Source: Xanthostigma xanthostigma (lineage: Eukaryota; Arthropoda; Insecta; Raphidioptera; Raphidiidae). From it: 64,000 nucleotides of DNA. The stretch is taken from assembly GCA_963575645.1 (NCBI GenBank), contig OY754464.1, positions 83,488,948-83,552,947 of the forward strand. Direction: 5' to 3'. The position numbers and the translations under genes were made by a program. The notes under the pieces were generated by a model that saw only the letters and a list, made by a program, of their open reading frames with translations, was not told where the DNA came from and did not search any database. This document shows, piece by piece, positions 55,116 to 64,000 of the stretch (position 1 is the first letter of the stretch; every line of letters begins with the position of its first letter).

Positions 55116-56033
55116 TCATATCATTTTAGTGTTCACATCTGCAATGCTATTTATTATGAGACTGGGAGACTCTTCATTTTTCTTTGCTCTCACTTTGCCT
55201 CCGCGGAACCAAACAAACTTAAATCCGACTTGCTGGGATTTCGCTTTGGCTTCATATAACAGTTGCCGATAGAAGGGTGACATCGCTTCGTTAATATAGA
55301 TCTGGTGATCCCCAACGCCTCCAATTTCATTACAAATGATTTTACTGCGCTTGCGATTAAGTATATTATCTCTTATTGTCATATCTTTAAATTTGACGAT
55401 GATATTAGGATTTCCACTCTTACGACGAGATTTAACTCTGTGCGCAATTTCAATATCACTTTCTGATATGCTAATGCCGAGTTTGTTAGTGACCCTTATT
55501 ACTATTTTCTTAACATCGGTATTTACTTCATCAGGGGAGATAGGGATTTCACTTATTTCTAACATGTTTCTTCTTGAGTATTGTTCAAGGGCAGCTATTC
55601 TGTAGTTTAAGTTTTCTATATTTTCCTCCTTGTCTCTTAACTTTTGTTCTAGCGCTTCAACTTTATCATTTATAACTTTCACACTTTTCAAAGTCTCAGC
55701 AATCTCGGCATATTTATTATCCATATGTTTTGTTAAATTCATTTCGACTTCATTCATGCGAGTTTCGAGTTTGTTCATTATTTTTTCAATGAAATCTTCT
55801 GTGAGACCTGGCTTAGTTTTCGAAGCATTAGATTCTGATAGTTCACTAGTGCTTGGCGTTCTGAGTCCTTTACACAATGAACACTTCCATTTCGCTTTAT
55901 TTGCTGAGGACAGTTTCCTAAAGTTTGCTTCTGTAAAGGTAGCACATTCAAAATCGTATTCGTTTCTGCAGCAAGAGCATAAAATGCAATCTTCTAGTAA
56001 CTTTTCACGATTACACTGCGCACATTTAGGCAT
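55116..56033 (-). CDS. LINE ORF1: zinc-finger, coiled-coil nucleic-acid-binding protein
   Basis: A 305-residue protein expected to bind element RNA and form the ribonucleoprotein. The N-terminus is a PHD-like cysteine cluster (C4, C7, C16, C19, C21/C22, C30, C51, C54; WKCSLC at 49-54). A heptad-rich stretch, about 75-155, predicts a coiled coil. The C-terminal half (about 155-285) looks like the RRM/CTD of LINE ORF1 proteins: LGISISESDIEIAHRVK, then NPNIIVKFKD, IYINEAMSPFYRQLLYEAK and VWFRGGKVRAKKNE. Start at 56033 is chosen because the first cysteines follow at once. The frame is intact with a TGA stop. It precedes ORF2 by 600 bp on the same strand. Confidence 0.85.
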   Translation of the reverse strand: MPKCAQCNREKLLEDCILCSCCRNEYDFECATFTEANFRKLSSANKAKWKCSLCKGLRTPSTSELSESNASKTKPGLTEDFIEKIMNKLETRMNEVEMNLTKHMDNKYAEIAETLKSVKVINDKVEALEQKLRDKEENIENLNYRIAALEQYSRRNMLEISEIPISPDEVNTDVKKIVIRVTNKLGISISESDIEIAHRVKSRRKSGNPNIIVKFKDMTIRDNILNRKRSKIICNEIGGVGDHQIYINEAMSPFYRQLLYEAKAKSQQVGFKFVWFRGGKVRAKKNEESPSLIINSIADVNTKMI

Positions 56034-56090
56034 ACTTAAACAGTTTGCGGGTCACTGACCTACGTAATATGTACTACAATTTTAGCTATT

Positions 56091-56736
56091 TTTTTTTATC
56101 GCCAACAAATTCCTCCAAATTTAGGTGTTTACTTTATTAAATCACATGTGAGTCACACCTGTTTTAATTAATTAAACACATTCTATGATGTACAACTTCA
56201 ATTAATTTATTAGCAAAAAGAAATAATTTTATAATAAATGTTCACTGAAAAAAACGACTAAGTTTGCAGAGCTAATTTCGACACGTCCGTTCAGTTCAAA
56301 TATACTATACCTAGACCGACTCGTTTATTTCGTTCTATAATTTTATGTCAAATGAAAACTGCGACATAATGGCACTGAATTTGTAATAATAAGCTCTGAA
56401 ATGTTTCGTATATTTAAATAACAAGTTTGAGCGTCTTGTCTTATCACGCGAAATTTTATGATGTTAATATTCACTTGATAATAAGCATAGCAAAATTATG
56501 TGATGTCTCATAAAAAAAACTAATAAAAATCACAATATAAAGTGTATAGATTTTTTTTATATTTATAATATCTATAAAAGGTACAAAACACTTGTATTTT
56601 TAAATTTGGTTTGATAAGTTTTGTTTTCAAATTAATAGAATATTAAAATAAGACAAACTATTGAAGTACATTTTTTATTACAGAAAAGAGAATGATAACT
56701 AAATTTAAAATTCATTTTAGTGCAGCGGCGTATTAA
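56091..56736. other. No feature recognised
   Basis: AT-rich; part may be the LINE 5' UTR. Confidence 0.4.
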
Positions 56737-56874
56737 AACAATTATTCATTTTTGTATAAAATTATGAACACTACTTCTTAGTTCATACGCTCCGCTGCCA
56801 TCTGGCCTCTGTTTCTCCACATGACCACCAGGGTACACCAGTGGCGGCGTGGCTTTTTAAGACGTGGTGTTACA
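56737..56874 (-). repeat. LTR-like family P, copy 3 (partial)
   Basis: Shares catacgctccgctgccatct, 'accaccagggtacaccagtg' and gtggtgttaca with P1/P2 but lacks most of the tandem units. Confidence 0.55.
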
Positions 56875-57326
56875 TGTTTTAATTTTGCCGAGTGTTTCAA
56901 TTACGGTTTCAGTCTTTCAGGATATATTTTTGAAAATTAATTAGATAGGTAAGTGCCAACGTGATAATTTTATATTTATCTCATTTTAAATGAATAACGG
57001 AAAAAATAATAACCAAATTCTAATTAACAATAACAAAAAAAAAATTCAAAGGTAAAAACACTTCTTCCTTTATTTTCTAGTTAGTGAGAAATGGCGAAAA
57101 AATAAAAATTTGTATTGAATTCGGTTTTTTCCATCATAAAAATAAAAAATAAAAATCTTCGTGAATACCAATTTGAACTGATTATTACCATAAATTCGGG
57201 TTTGGTTTCGTTTTTCTGCAGAAATAAAATGGTTTATAACGGTTACTGTGCGGTTATGGTTACGGTTTCAATTCTTACTAGACGGCACTATTATTGAAAT
57301 TATTGAAATAATTATTGTTCTAGAGA
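56875..57326. other. No feature recognised
   Basis: AT-rich spacer; 60-aa ORF without features. Confidence 0.45.
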
Positions 57327-58467
57327 TTTTTGAAGTAAAACTTCTTTAGGCACGCTTGACTTGGGGAGTAAGCTGGTAAATGCCTGACGAAATCGATTAC
57401 GGAAGTGCATCATCGGACGGTAGTTGAGAGGGAGATATAAGTTAGTGAAGATAGTAAGAGAACGAGTTACGTTTCGTATTTTGGAAGTTGAGAGGAAGAT
57501 ATAAGTTAGTGAGTGCGACAAAGACGGAGCATTAATCGAATTTTTTTTTTTTTGGACAAATATTTGACCTTTAAAATGAAAGCAATTGTTTTTGTATCAA
57601 AAATACATTTCATCGAATTTTGCTGCATTTCGTAACGGGAAATAATTTAGGTTAGTTATTAAATCCTTTTAAATGTATTATAAATTATGCTAATAAATAT
57701 ATACCTATATATATATATTTTGCCTATTAATTAATCAAAAATTATATTTTAAACATTTCCTCTTTGTAGATATGTGCTACAGAGTGAGGTTATATTGTGT
57801 CGTTAAATCAGGATGTCTCATCAAAATATGGTGATTATCGAATATTGTTGTATCGATTATTATATATTATACTAGCGGCCCTGTACGTGCTTCGCTACGT
57901 ATAAAGTGAAATAATAAAATAATTTAATCGGAACATCTATCTATCTATCTATCTATTTTATTAATTGCTAACTATTTTAAAATATACATGGGCGTATATG
58001 TGTGTATGTCGAGCACTCCGGCTGCGCCGTCGTGCCGAGCAGTTTTAAACGATATTCAGTTTTTTTACATCCTCGATCTAGATATATGGTTGTTAAGTTC
58101 GTTGCGCCATCTATTGAATATTCACTCAATCATCTTATATGGTTGTTAAGTTCGTTGCGCCATCTATTGAATATTCACTCAATCCAGTCAACAGGTTCGC
58201 CATCTTATATGGTTGTATTTTGACTGTCAAGGAATAGACAAATAATTTGCAATAAAATAATATTGCGACTATAAATTGAAATGTAAGCTATCCTATCTTT
58301 CAAGTTGGGTTGAATTGCACACGGTGTGCAAATCAAATTAAAAATCGGTTCAGTAGTTTAGGAGTTCATCGCGGACAAACAACGTGACACGTAATTTTTA
58401 TATATAAAGATATGGCAGGAAGAAGTTTTACTTCAGTCGTGTGGTCTAAAGCACACTCGTTTTTTTT
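57327..58467 (+). mobile_element. HINE family F, copy 5, interrupted by repeat M
   Basis: 5' GAAGTAAAACTTC and 3' GAAGTTTTACTTC with the GTGTG..CACAC stem and T-run are both present. About 540 bp of repeat M (57871-58408) is inserted shortly before the 3' subterminal repeat, so F5 predates M3. Confidence 0.82.
57871..58408 (+). mobile_element. Repeat M, copy 3 (nested in HINE F5)
   Basis: Starts actagcggccctgtacgtgc and ends gacacgtaatttttatatat. Two tandem ~60-bp units (gttgcgccatctattgaata) instead of the three in M2; (ATCT)n near 57935-57957. Confidence 0.65.
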
Positions 58468-58469
58468 AG

Positions 58470-59060
58470 AAATGTTGTTAATACATTTTCAACAAACTTT
58501 AACCTTGACATTCCAACTATTGTTTTTTTACAAAGGTTCATTGAAATTTATACACTCGTATTATAACAATCCTCTAATATAGCAGTAATTTTGTCATGAA
58601 AATGAATTGAAAGCAAAACGATTATTAAAATATGGCAGTTAAAAATGAAAAAGCAGATGTTCGAGCACCGCCTCACAGCCCCTCCCCCACAGCTTTTGGG
58701 ATGGATGAAGTCGTAAATTTAGCCCTTGATAAGTTAGGCATGAGACGGTTGTTATGTTGGGTATTGCTGAAAACGACAGACAACTAAATGCCGTGTATTG
58801 TGCGATATAAATGACGATGGGGACCCGTTTAAATTTGAATACTCAATTATCTGATTACACTGGCCCCAAATTTAAGGGTTCGCCATGGTTAATAATGGGT
58901 CGTCTCACTTATCTAAATTTGATCATTTTGAACAGTAGACATTATTCCTGAGAGGTGTTTTTCTTTTTTTCAGTTATGAATTTTTGAATTTTGAAAAAAT
59001 ATTAGATAAGTACTTTTTGCTCAAAATTGTAAAATTAAAATATATTTGTCAAAAAAAAAT
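58470..59060. other. No feature recognised
   Basis: AT-rich, no match within the window and no credible ORF. Confidence 0.45.
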
Positions 59061-59061
59061 G

Positions 59062-59478
59062 TTTATTCAACACGCGTGAGTAATATATAATTTCGGGGCC
59101 CTGCTAAATTCGGGAGAAATAATAAATTACTTCATGTTGACGCGTAGAGTGCTAATAATGAGCCGAAACTGTACGATAATGAATAATAACTGCATAGTTT
59201 CTGGACCAATAGGAACGCGGTAGCGATTTGTATATATGAAAACAGCATCGCAATTCAGCGAAAGTCAGGGCCATCTTGTGTGCATCGAGGGCGGTGGGTA
59301 CGTCATTCAATGAAGTGATTTGTTATTTTTCCCTCTTTTATCAGGGCCCCGGTTACATATTACTCCTGCTAGTTGAATAAAGTATTATGTGCGACCATTG
59401 ATCGAAGGATAATATTTCACTCGCGTGTTACCGCACTCGCTAAGCTCGTGCGGCAAATTTCACGCTCATGGAATCTAC
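59062..59478 (-). mobile_element. MITE family C, copy 2
   Basis: Inverted copy of 32926-33363, with the TIR unit at the left and the CCGCACTCGCTAAGCTCGTG hairpin at the right. Confidence 0.65.
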
Positions 59479-59479
59479 T

Positions 59480-60297
59480 ATTATATACTATTATATACCT
59501 ACTATTTTTTTCAAAATTCAAAAATGCATATCTTTGAAAAAAACAAAAACACCTCTCTGAAAATTTTACGGTCTTTTAAAAAGAGAGGTAGTCCACACAA
59601 AAAAATGAGCCAAAAAAATATAAGTTTTTGATTTATTCAATTTTGAAAATTTCAAAATTTTGAAATTTTTTGACATTTCAAATACATTTTTTGTAGCCTC
59701 AAATATCCTCTTTAAAATGAACCAAGGTCAATTTTTGTAGCTATAATAGCATTGATTAACGTATACGTTAATCAATGATAATAGTTTTCGAAATATTAAA
59801 AAAATAAACCAAAAATGATAAATTTTTTAATTTCGCAACTCTCTTGGAAAAAATGTTTTAACTTTTTTCCGTTGGTAAAACTTTGTTATAGGATGAAATA
59901 AAACTTCTGACCAAATTTCATCCAAATCGGAAGGGATCAATTCCAACTATCGGTTGATTTGACATGGAATGACCGTACAACATTTAAAATTGCATTGGGA
60001 AATACAAACTTTTGGAGAATTTTTTATCAGACTCAAAAATTTGTTTTAAAATCTATTTGTATCTGACTCCAAAAATAAAAAAATGTGGGGCGTCTTCATT
60101 ACTGACTAAATTATAAAAGGACTCAACCTCTATCCTGTTGGTAGCCCTTTTCTATAAGCAATTCAGGGATGTATTATACTCTCTATAGCTGTATTATTAT
60201 AAAAGGGCAAAACATGTAGGTATATTCCAACCATGGAAACGTGTTAACTTGCGCATTATTTAATGCGCCATGATCGAGAAGGGCAAAAATAACCCAA
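59480..60297. other. No feature recognised
   Basis: Very AT-rich. 59745-59775 holds the short palindrome attgattaacgtatacgtta. No gene. Confidence 0.45.
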
Positions 60298-60616
60298 ATA
60301 TAATACTCGCCACAAATCTAAAAGACTCGGAAGTTAGATTCGAATGCGGGCTTGCGCTTGTATACAGTCTGTTGAAAAACTACAAACTCGCAACTCAACA
60401 AAACTAAAGTAACAATAACAACTTGACAATAGCGTACTCGACTGTACTTTAAAGCAGGAAAGCGACAAGTGACAAAGGCAACGAGCGATCACGGCCAATC
60501 ACGTTCCGTGCAGGTAGCTGGGAGGTGGTGGGGGTATCAACGGCTCTAAAATGTGCCTTTGCGACGCTGTTTGTGACTAACTTCCGAACCTTTTAGATCC
60601 GTGGCGCGTATTATAC
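60298..60616. mobile_element. TIR MITE family Q, copy 3
   Basis: Left TATAATACTCGCCACAAATC and right GATCCGTGGCGCGTATTATA are inverse over ~38 bp including the TATAATAC tip. Best-preserved copy. Confidence 0.72.
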
Positions 60617-60664
60617 TTACTTCATTTTTGTGAACTGTTGAACAGAGGTATCCTGTTTAAATGT

Positions 60665-60874
60665 TGTAAGATTAAAGGATGAATCCTGGTGGCATAGGAT
60701 CGATGAACTAAGCAAATACTGAAAGTTTATTTATTGCAATTTATTGTCTGACGTTTCTCCAAAGATGGCATAAAGTTTGCCGAAACGTCAGACAATAAAA
60801 CGCAATAAATAAACCATCAGTATTTGCTTAGTTCATCGATCCTATGCCACCAGGATTCATCCTTTAATCTTACA
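60665..60874. repeat. Palindrome with ~93-bp arms
   Basis: taagattaaaggatgaatcc at the left pairs with ggattcatcctttaatctta at the right. Inner arms gtctgacgtttc / gaaacgtcagac flank a ~25-nt loop. Arms differ at a few positions. Confidence 0.82.
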
Positions 60875-60913
60875 TTAATTCTGACGTTACATCGCAAAAA
60901 GTTACTCCCATCA

Positions 60914-61413
60914 TTTTTGACGTGATAACGTCTTATAAATTGATGAAACACCAGCTGCACGCACGAAAAAGTGTAACGTTCCGCCTGACCCTGTGCGTGC
61001 AAGCGAGAGCGCAGTATAAGCGATAGAGAAGCACGATCGGCCCAAGTTTGACAGCTACAAAAATTTATTTATTAAAAATCACAAGACACAAACTTCCAAT
61101 AGACTGCCACAGTTCGCTCGTAATATATACTTACAGGGAGTGAAAAATCCACACCACCCGACCGTCCGTTTATTAAAACTGCGTGTATTTTGAAAACGGT
61201 TCATTATATTTAAAAACCGTTTCTACAGTTGGTTAGAACTCTAATTTTACTATTTAAATATGTAAAAATAAATGTTTGGAAACGTATACGTATAATGTGA
61301 AAAATAAAAAAAGTTATTTTTCAACACTGTACGAGTATGGTTCAATGTTTCTTTATGACGTTATCACGTAAAACTATCGTCCGAAAACCGACTTTACAGA
61401 CAACCAATTTTTT
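60914..61413 (+). mobile_element. HINE family D, copy 9 (third variant)
   Basis: Same interior as D4 in the opposite orientation, both termini kept; one change in the 3' hairpin (cgtccgaaaaccgac). Confidence 0.8.
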
Positions 61414-61934
61414 CGTAGCACGGCAAAAGAAGTATAACTTCGAAAATGCAAAAAAATCAATAAGTAAGTGAAAACAAAAACTCAAGATATTTTAAACGGT
61501 AGATGTACGTCGTCTGCGCGGGTACCTGGTTTCAAAAATTTTCAAGTACCTATAGTCATTATAAAAAGCGGAGCGTGCGGTGTTATTTAGTAGAACTGTA
61601 TAGCCGCAAAACACGCCCGCGGTTCAGAACATTGCCGCGTTGCCGTAATTTCGTCAACATACAAAGGGTCGACCACGCGCGCGCCGATAATCACTGAACT
61701 GTTTATAAAAGAAGTTTCGCGGTTCAAAACAGCAATATAACAAGGCAGTTCAAGCCCGATCTGTCGCCCGCCAACGGCGCCGGTAGTCTTCGTGGAAATG
61801 CATGTCGAAATATATAATTTTTTTTACATTTTTCCAAATAATACTTTATACTAAATCTGTTTTTTCAGTACAACAGCATCTCCTTAACTGGGTATAAAAT
61901 TTTCCAGCCAATTGGGCGACGGGACCATTCCAAC
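61414..61934. other. No feature recognised
   Basis: Contains a GC-richer patch (61560-61700) with a 64-aa ORF that has no recognisable domain. Confidence 0.4.
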
Positions 61935-62144
61935 TTCGAAAATGTTGACATTTGATTATAATAAAGAAAAGAAAATTTCTGATATCGCGTGATGTGACGC
62001 GGGTAATGGCTAGTATTCAATACGATATTGGCTATTCGTTGCTATGGTTACCTACCTAATATGTTCCACGTCATGTAAAAATTAATCAAAGCATGCCGAA
62101 CTAGCTTATTTCTGACAGATCCATAAAACAAAAGAGCGGCTGAT

Positions 62145-62391
62145 TTTTTTTGACGTGATAACGTCTTATAAATTGATGAAACACCAGCTGCACGCACGAA
62201 AAAGTGTAACGTTCCGCCTGACCCTGTGCGTGCAAGCGAGAGCGCAGTATAAGCGATAGAGAGTCGGTAAAAATATAGTTTGACAGCTACTAAAATTTAG
62301 GTTATGTATTATTAAATATGATATTCGAGCGGAATACGTTATCACGTAACACTATCGTCCGTAAACCGACTTTACAGACAACCAATTTTTT
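62145..62391 (+). mobile_element. HINE family D, copy 10 (short variant)
   Basis: Complete short copy inside the left arm of the long inverted repeat; absent from the right arm, so it was inserted after the arms formed. Confidence 0.8.
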
Positions 62392-62392
62392 A

Positions 62393-62525
62393 TTTTCAAA
62401 ATATTTCCGAAACTATAAAGTTTAGAAAATAAATCTTTTAACAAAACTTTCTTGAAGAAATAGATAGAATAATAAGCCGTTATAAAAAGTATACCATTAT
62501 TATATAAAAAACGCTGTTTTAAGAC
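62393..62525 (-). repeat. Dispersed repeat K, copy 3 (partial)
   Basis: Inverse of the end of K2: atttccgaaactataaagtt, aataataagccgttat, 'ataccattattatat'. Confidence 0.65.
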
Positions 62526-62935
62526 TCACGACGGACGACATCGGAACACCTAAAGCGAAAGTCACTTAAGATAAGCCTGCACTTAATAAGGGACTTCCCC
62601 TAGTCTACTCGGTATAGTCACTGGTTTCCTATGATTAAGGTAAGCTGCGAAGGTCAGGAAATCTAAAATAAAACACTTTCATGAAGGGATATGTTTGTAA
62701 TTGCAAAATGGACTCAGCTGTATAAATTTGGTCCAAGTGTGAAGACAATACAAGTGCGTCGTTATGAAGCAAGGCTTACAGACTACTGCTGTCTACTGTG
62801 AGACACTCACAGCCACTGAGACTGGGACTCCGGTTACCGGAAAGGGTGTGGATCAATAGGCTACAACACATAATACACAGCAGATGGGTTTGTTGGAATG
62901 GACTGGTTCGAAAACTTCAAACGTTCATAATATCG

Positions 62936-63373
62936 GTATATAACCTCACTCTGTAGCACATATTATCTACAAAATATAATTTTCGATTAATTAATAGGCA
63001 AAATATATTTATTAGCATCATTTATAATACATTTAAAAGGATTTATTAACTAACCTACATTATTTCCCGTTACAAAATGCAGCAAAGCTCGATGAAATGT
63101 ATTTTTGATACAAAAAAAAAACAGTTGATTTCATTTTAAACGTCAAATAGTTGTATTAATGCTCCGTCTTTGTCGCACTCACTAACTTATATCTCCCTCT
63201 CAACTTAATGCGCTGTCTTTGTCGCACGCACTAACTTATATCTCCCTCTCAATGATGCACTTCCCGAAACGATTTTGTCGGGCATCGCGATGATGCATTT
63301 CCGTAAACGATTTCGTCAGGCATTTACCAGCTTACTCCGCAAGTCAAGCGTGCCTAAAGAAGTTTTACTTCAG
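62936..63373 (-). mobile_element. HINE family F, copy 6 (3' truncated)
   Basis: 5' end GAAGTAAAACTTC (minus strand) at the right. The internal ~70-bp block with 'gatttcgtcaggcattt' is duplicated. The sequence stops after gctacagagtgaggttatat, so the 3' hairpin is missing. Confidence 0.75.
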
Positions 63374-63399
63374 AATATTTTACCATTCCAACACACAAG

Positions 63400-63785
63400 T
63401 GGGGAATGGTACCTACTAGTTTAGGTCAAAAATCACTTTTCAAAAATTTTACAATATCTTTCCGTTTTGAGATCCCCCGAATCCGAAAAACATATTTTTG
63501 AAAAATCTCTGTTTGTCTGTGAACACGATACAGGTCCAACGGATGAGCGGATGAAACCAAAGTTTGGGAGGATGTTTGGTATGCAAATATGAAGAGCTCT
63601 ATTGTTTTTGGGGAAAATCGGCGCATGCGCAGAAGAGATATATGCTAAAAAGGTGTTTTTTATATAATAATGGTAAACTTTTCATAACGGATTATTATTC
63701 TATTTATTTTGCAATAAAAGTTTCGTTAAAAAAATTTTTTTCTAAACTTTATAGTTTCAGAAATATTTTCAAATAAAAAAAATCA
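63400..63785 (+). repeat. Dispersed repeat K, copy 2
   Basis: Close match to 19743-20125, overlapping the right arm of the long inverted repeat. Confidence 0.65.
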
Positions 63786-64000
63786 AACGCTCTTTTGAAT
63801 TATGGATCTGTCAGAAATAAACAAGTTCGGCATGCTTTGATTAATGTTTACAAGACGTGGAACATATTATGTAGGTAACCATGGCAACGATTAGCAAACA
63901 TCATATTGAATACTAGCCATTACCCGCGTCACCTCACGCGATATCAGATATTGTATTTTCTTTATTTTAATCAAATGTAAACATTTTTGAAGTTGGAATG

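Larger units (their letters stand above)
51255..56090 (-). mobile_element. Non-LTR retrotransposon, near complete (CR1/Jockey group)
   Basis: Minus-strand element with ORF1 (56033-55116), a ~600-bp inter-ORF region, ORF2 (54515-51561), a ~300-bp 3' UTR and a poly(A) seen as a T-run at 51255-51273. ORF2 has endonuclease plus reverse transcriptase in the order of the apurinic-endonuclease LINE clades. The RT sequence resembles CR1-group elements (Daphne/Crack-like), from memory. The 5' end is uncertain and no clear target duplication was found. Long open frames suggest it is much younger than the surrounding repeats. Confidence 0.8.
61935..64000. mobile_element. Long inverted-repeat structure running off the window
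   Basis: 61935-62142 is the inverse of 63790-64000 (ttccaacttc; gcatgccgaact; tttctgacagatcc), and 62393-62525 is the inverse of about 63640-63785. So arms of ~350 bp surround 1.1 kb. The left arm is split by HINE D10. The right arm may continue past 64000. Confidence 0.7.

Overview
This is an AT-rich, intron-free stretch of a eukaryotic (insect) genome made almost entirely of transposable elements and their wreckage. I see no convincing host gene. Several repeats are of types I recall as abundant in Lepidoptera: the 'gaaccgacttcaaa...ggaggaggttct' repeat, the 'ccaagtgcgag..aactcgcgcac' repeat, and a tRNA-Lys-like head followed by an (AAAC)n / 'actcttcagctttatatattagtat' tail. A moth or butterfly is therefore my best inference, but it rests on repeats only.

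The main coding feature is one near-intact two-ORF non-LTR retrotransposon on the minus strand (about 51255-56090): a zinc-finger/coiled-coil ORF1, an endonuclease/reverse-transcriptase ORF2 and a 3' poly(A). Other protein traces are short relics: a pogo/Tigger-type transposase N-terminus (about 38457-38860, minus), a fragment resembling the N-terminal region of KRBA2/Ginger-type integrase-like transposases (39782-40067), a Tc1/mariner-like transposase C-terminus (43389-43493) and a Copia RNase H tail next to an LTR (about 11857-12340).

The dominant theme is rolling-circle transposons without any replicase in the window. Family A (8 copies) has canonical Helitron ends: 5'-TC, 3' hairpin GTGCGAATAATTCGCAC, then CTAG, inserted between A and T. 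Families D (10 copies), F (6), G (4) and H (2) all follow the Helentron/HINE plan: a 5' T-tract, a 12-16 bp subterminal inverted repeat, a short 3' hairpin and a 3' T-tract. They differ completely in internal sequence.

A second theme is fold-back DNA: many palindromes and long inverted repeats. They range from a perfect 86-bp-arm palindrome (8053-8263), through hairpins at 33942-34197, 34293-34523, 47613-47732 and 60665-60874, to nested structures of 1-2.4 kb (2557-3461, 7891-10260, 44321-45513, 61935-64000). TIR elements include two hAT-type MITEs with 8-bp target duplications, one pogo-like and one Tc1/mariner-like MITE, and families B, C, O, Q and R. Two LTR families are also present (P about 260-280 bp; T about 570 bp).

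Layout: 1-2264 F, D/E and R fragments; 2557-3461 fold-back with D2; 3985-7730 Q, B, A1, A2 and a pogo MITE; 7891-10600 nested palindromes with D3; 11036-12340 G1 and Copia relic; 13719-18579 F2, R, D4, F3/D5; 19038-21273 LTR T, K, A3; 21775-28545 F4, H1, A4, M, S, G2, H2; 28930-30718 SINE, hAT MITE, LTR T; 30921-38200 D6, A5, C, G3, palindromes, A6, Q, D7, P, A7; 38200-43700 transposase relics, G4, D8, hAT MITE, O; 44321-50926 compound palindrome, Tc1 MITE, M, A8; 51255-56090 LINE; 56737-64000 P, F5 with M inside, C, Q, D9, the terminal inverted repeat with D10, and F6. All boundaries were read by eye and may be off by some bases.
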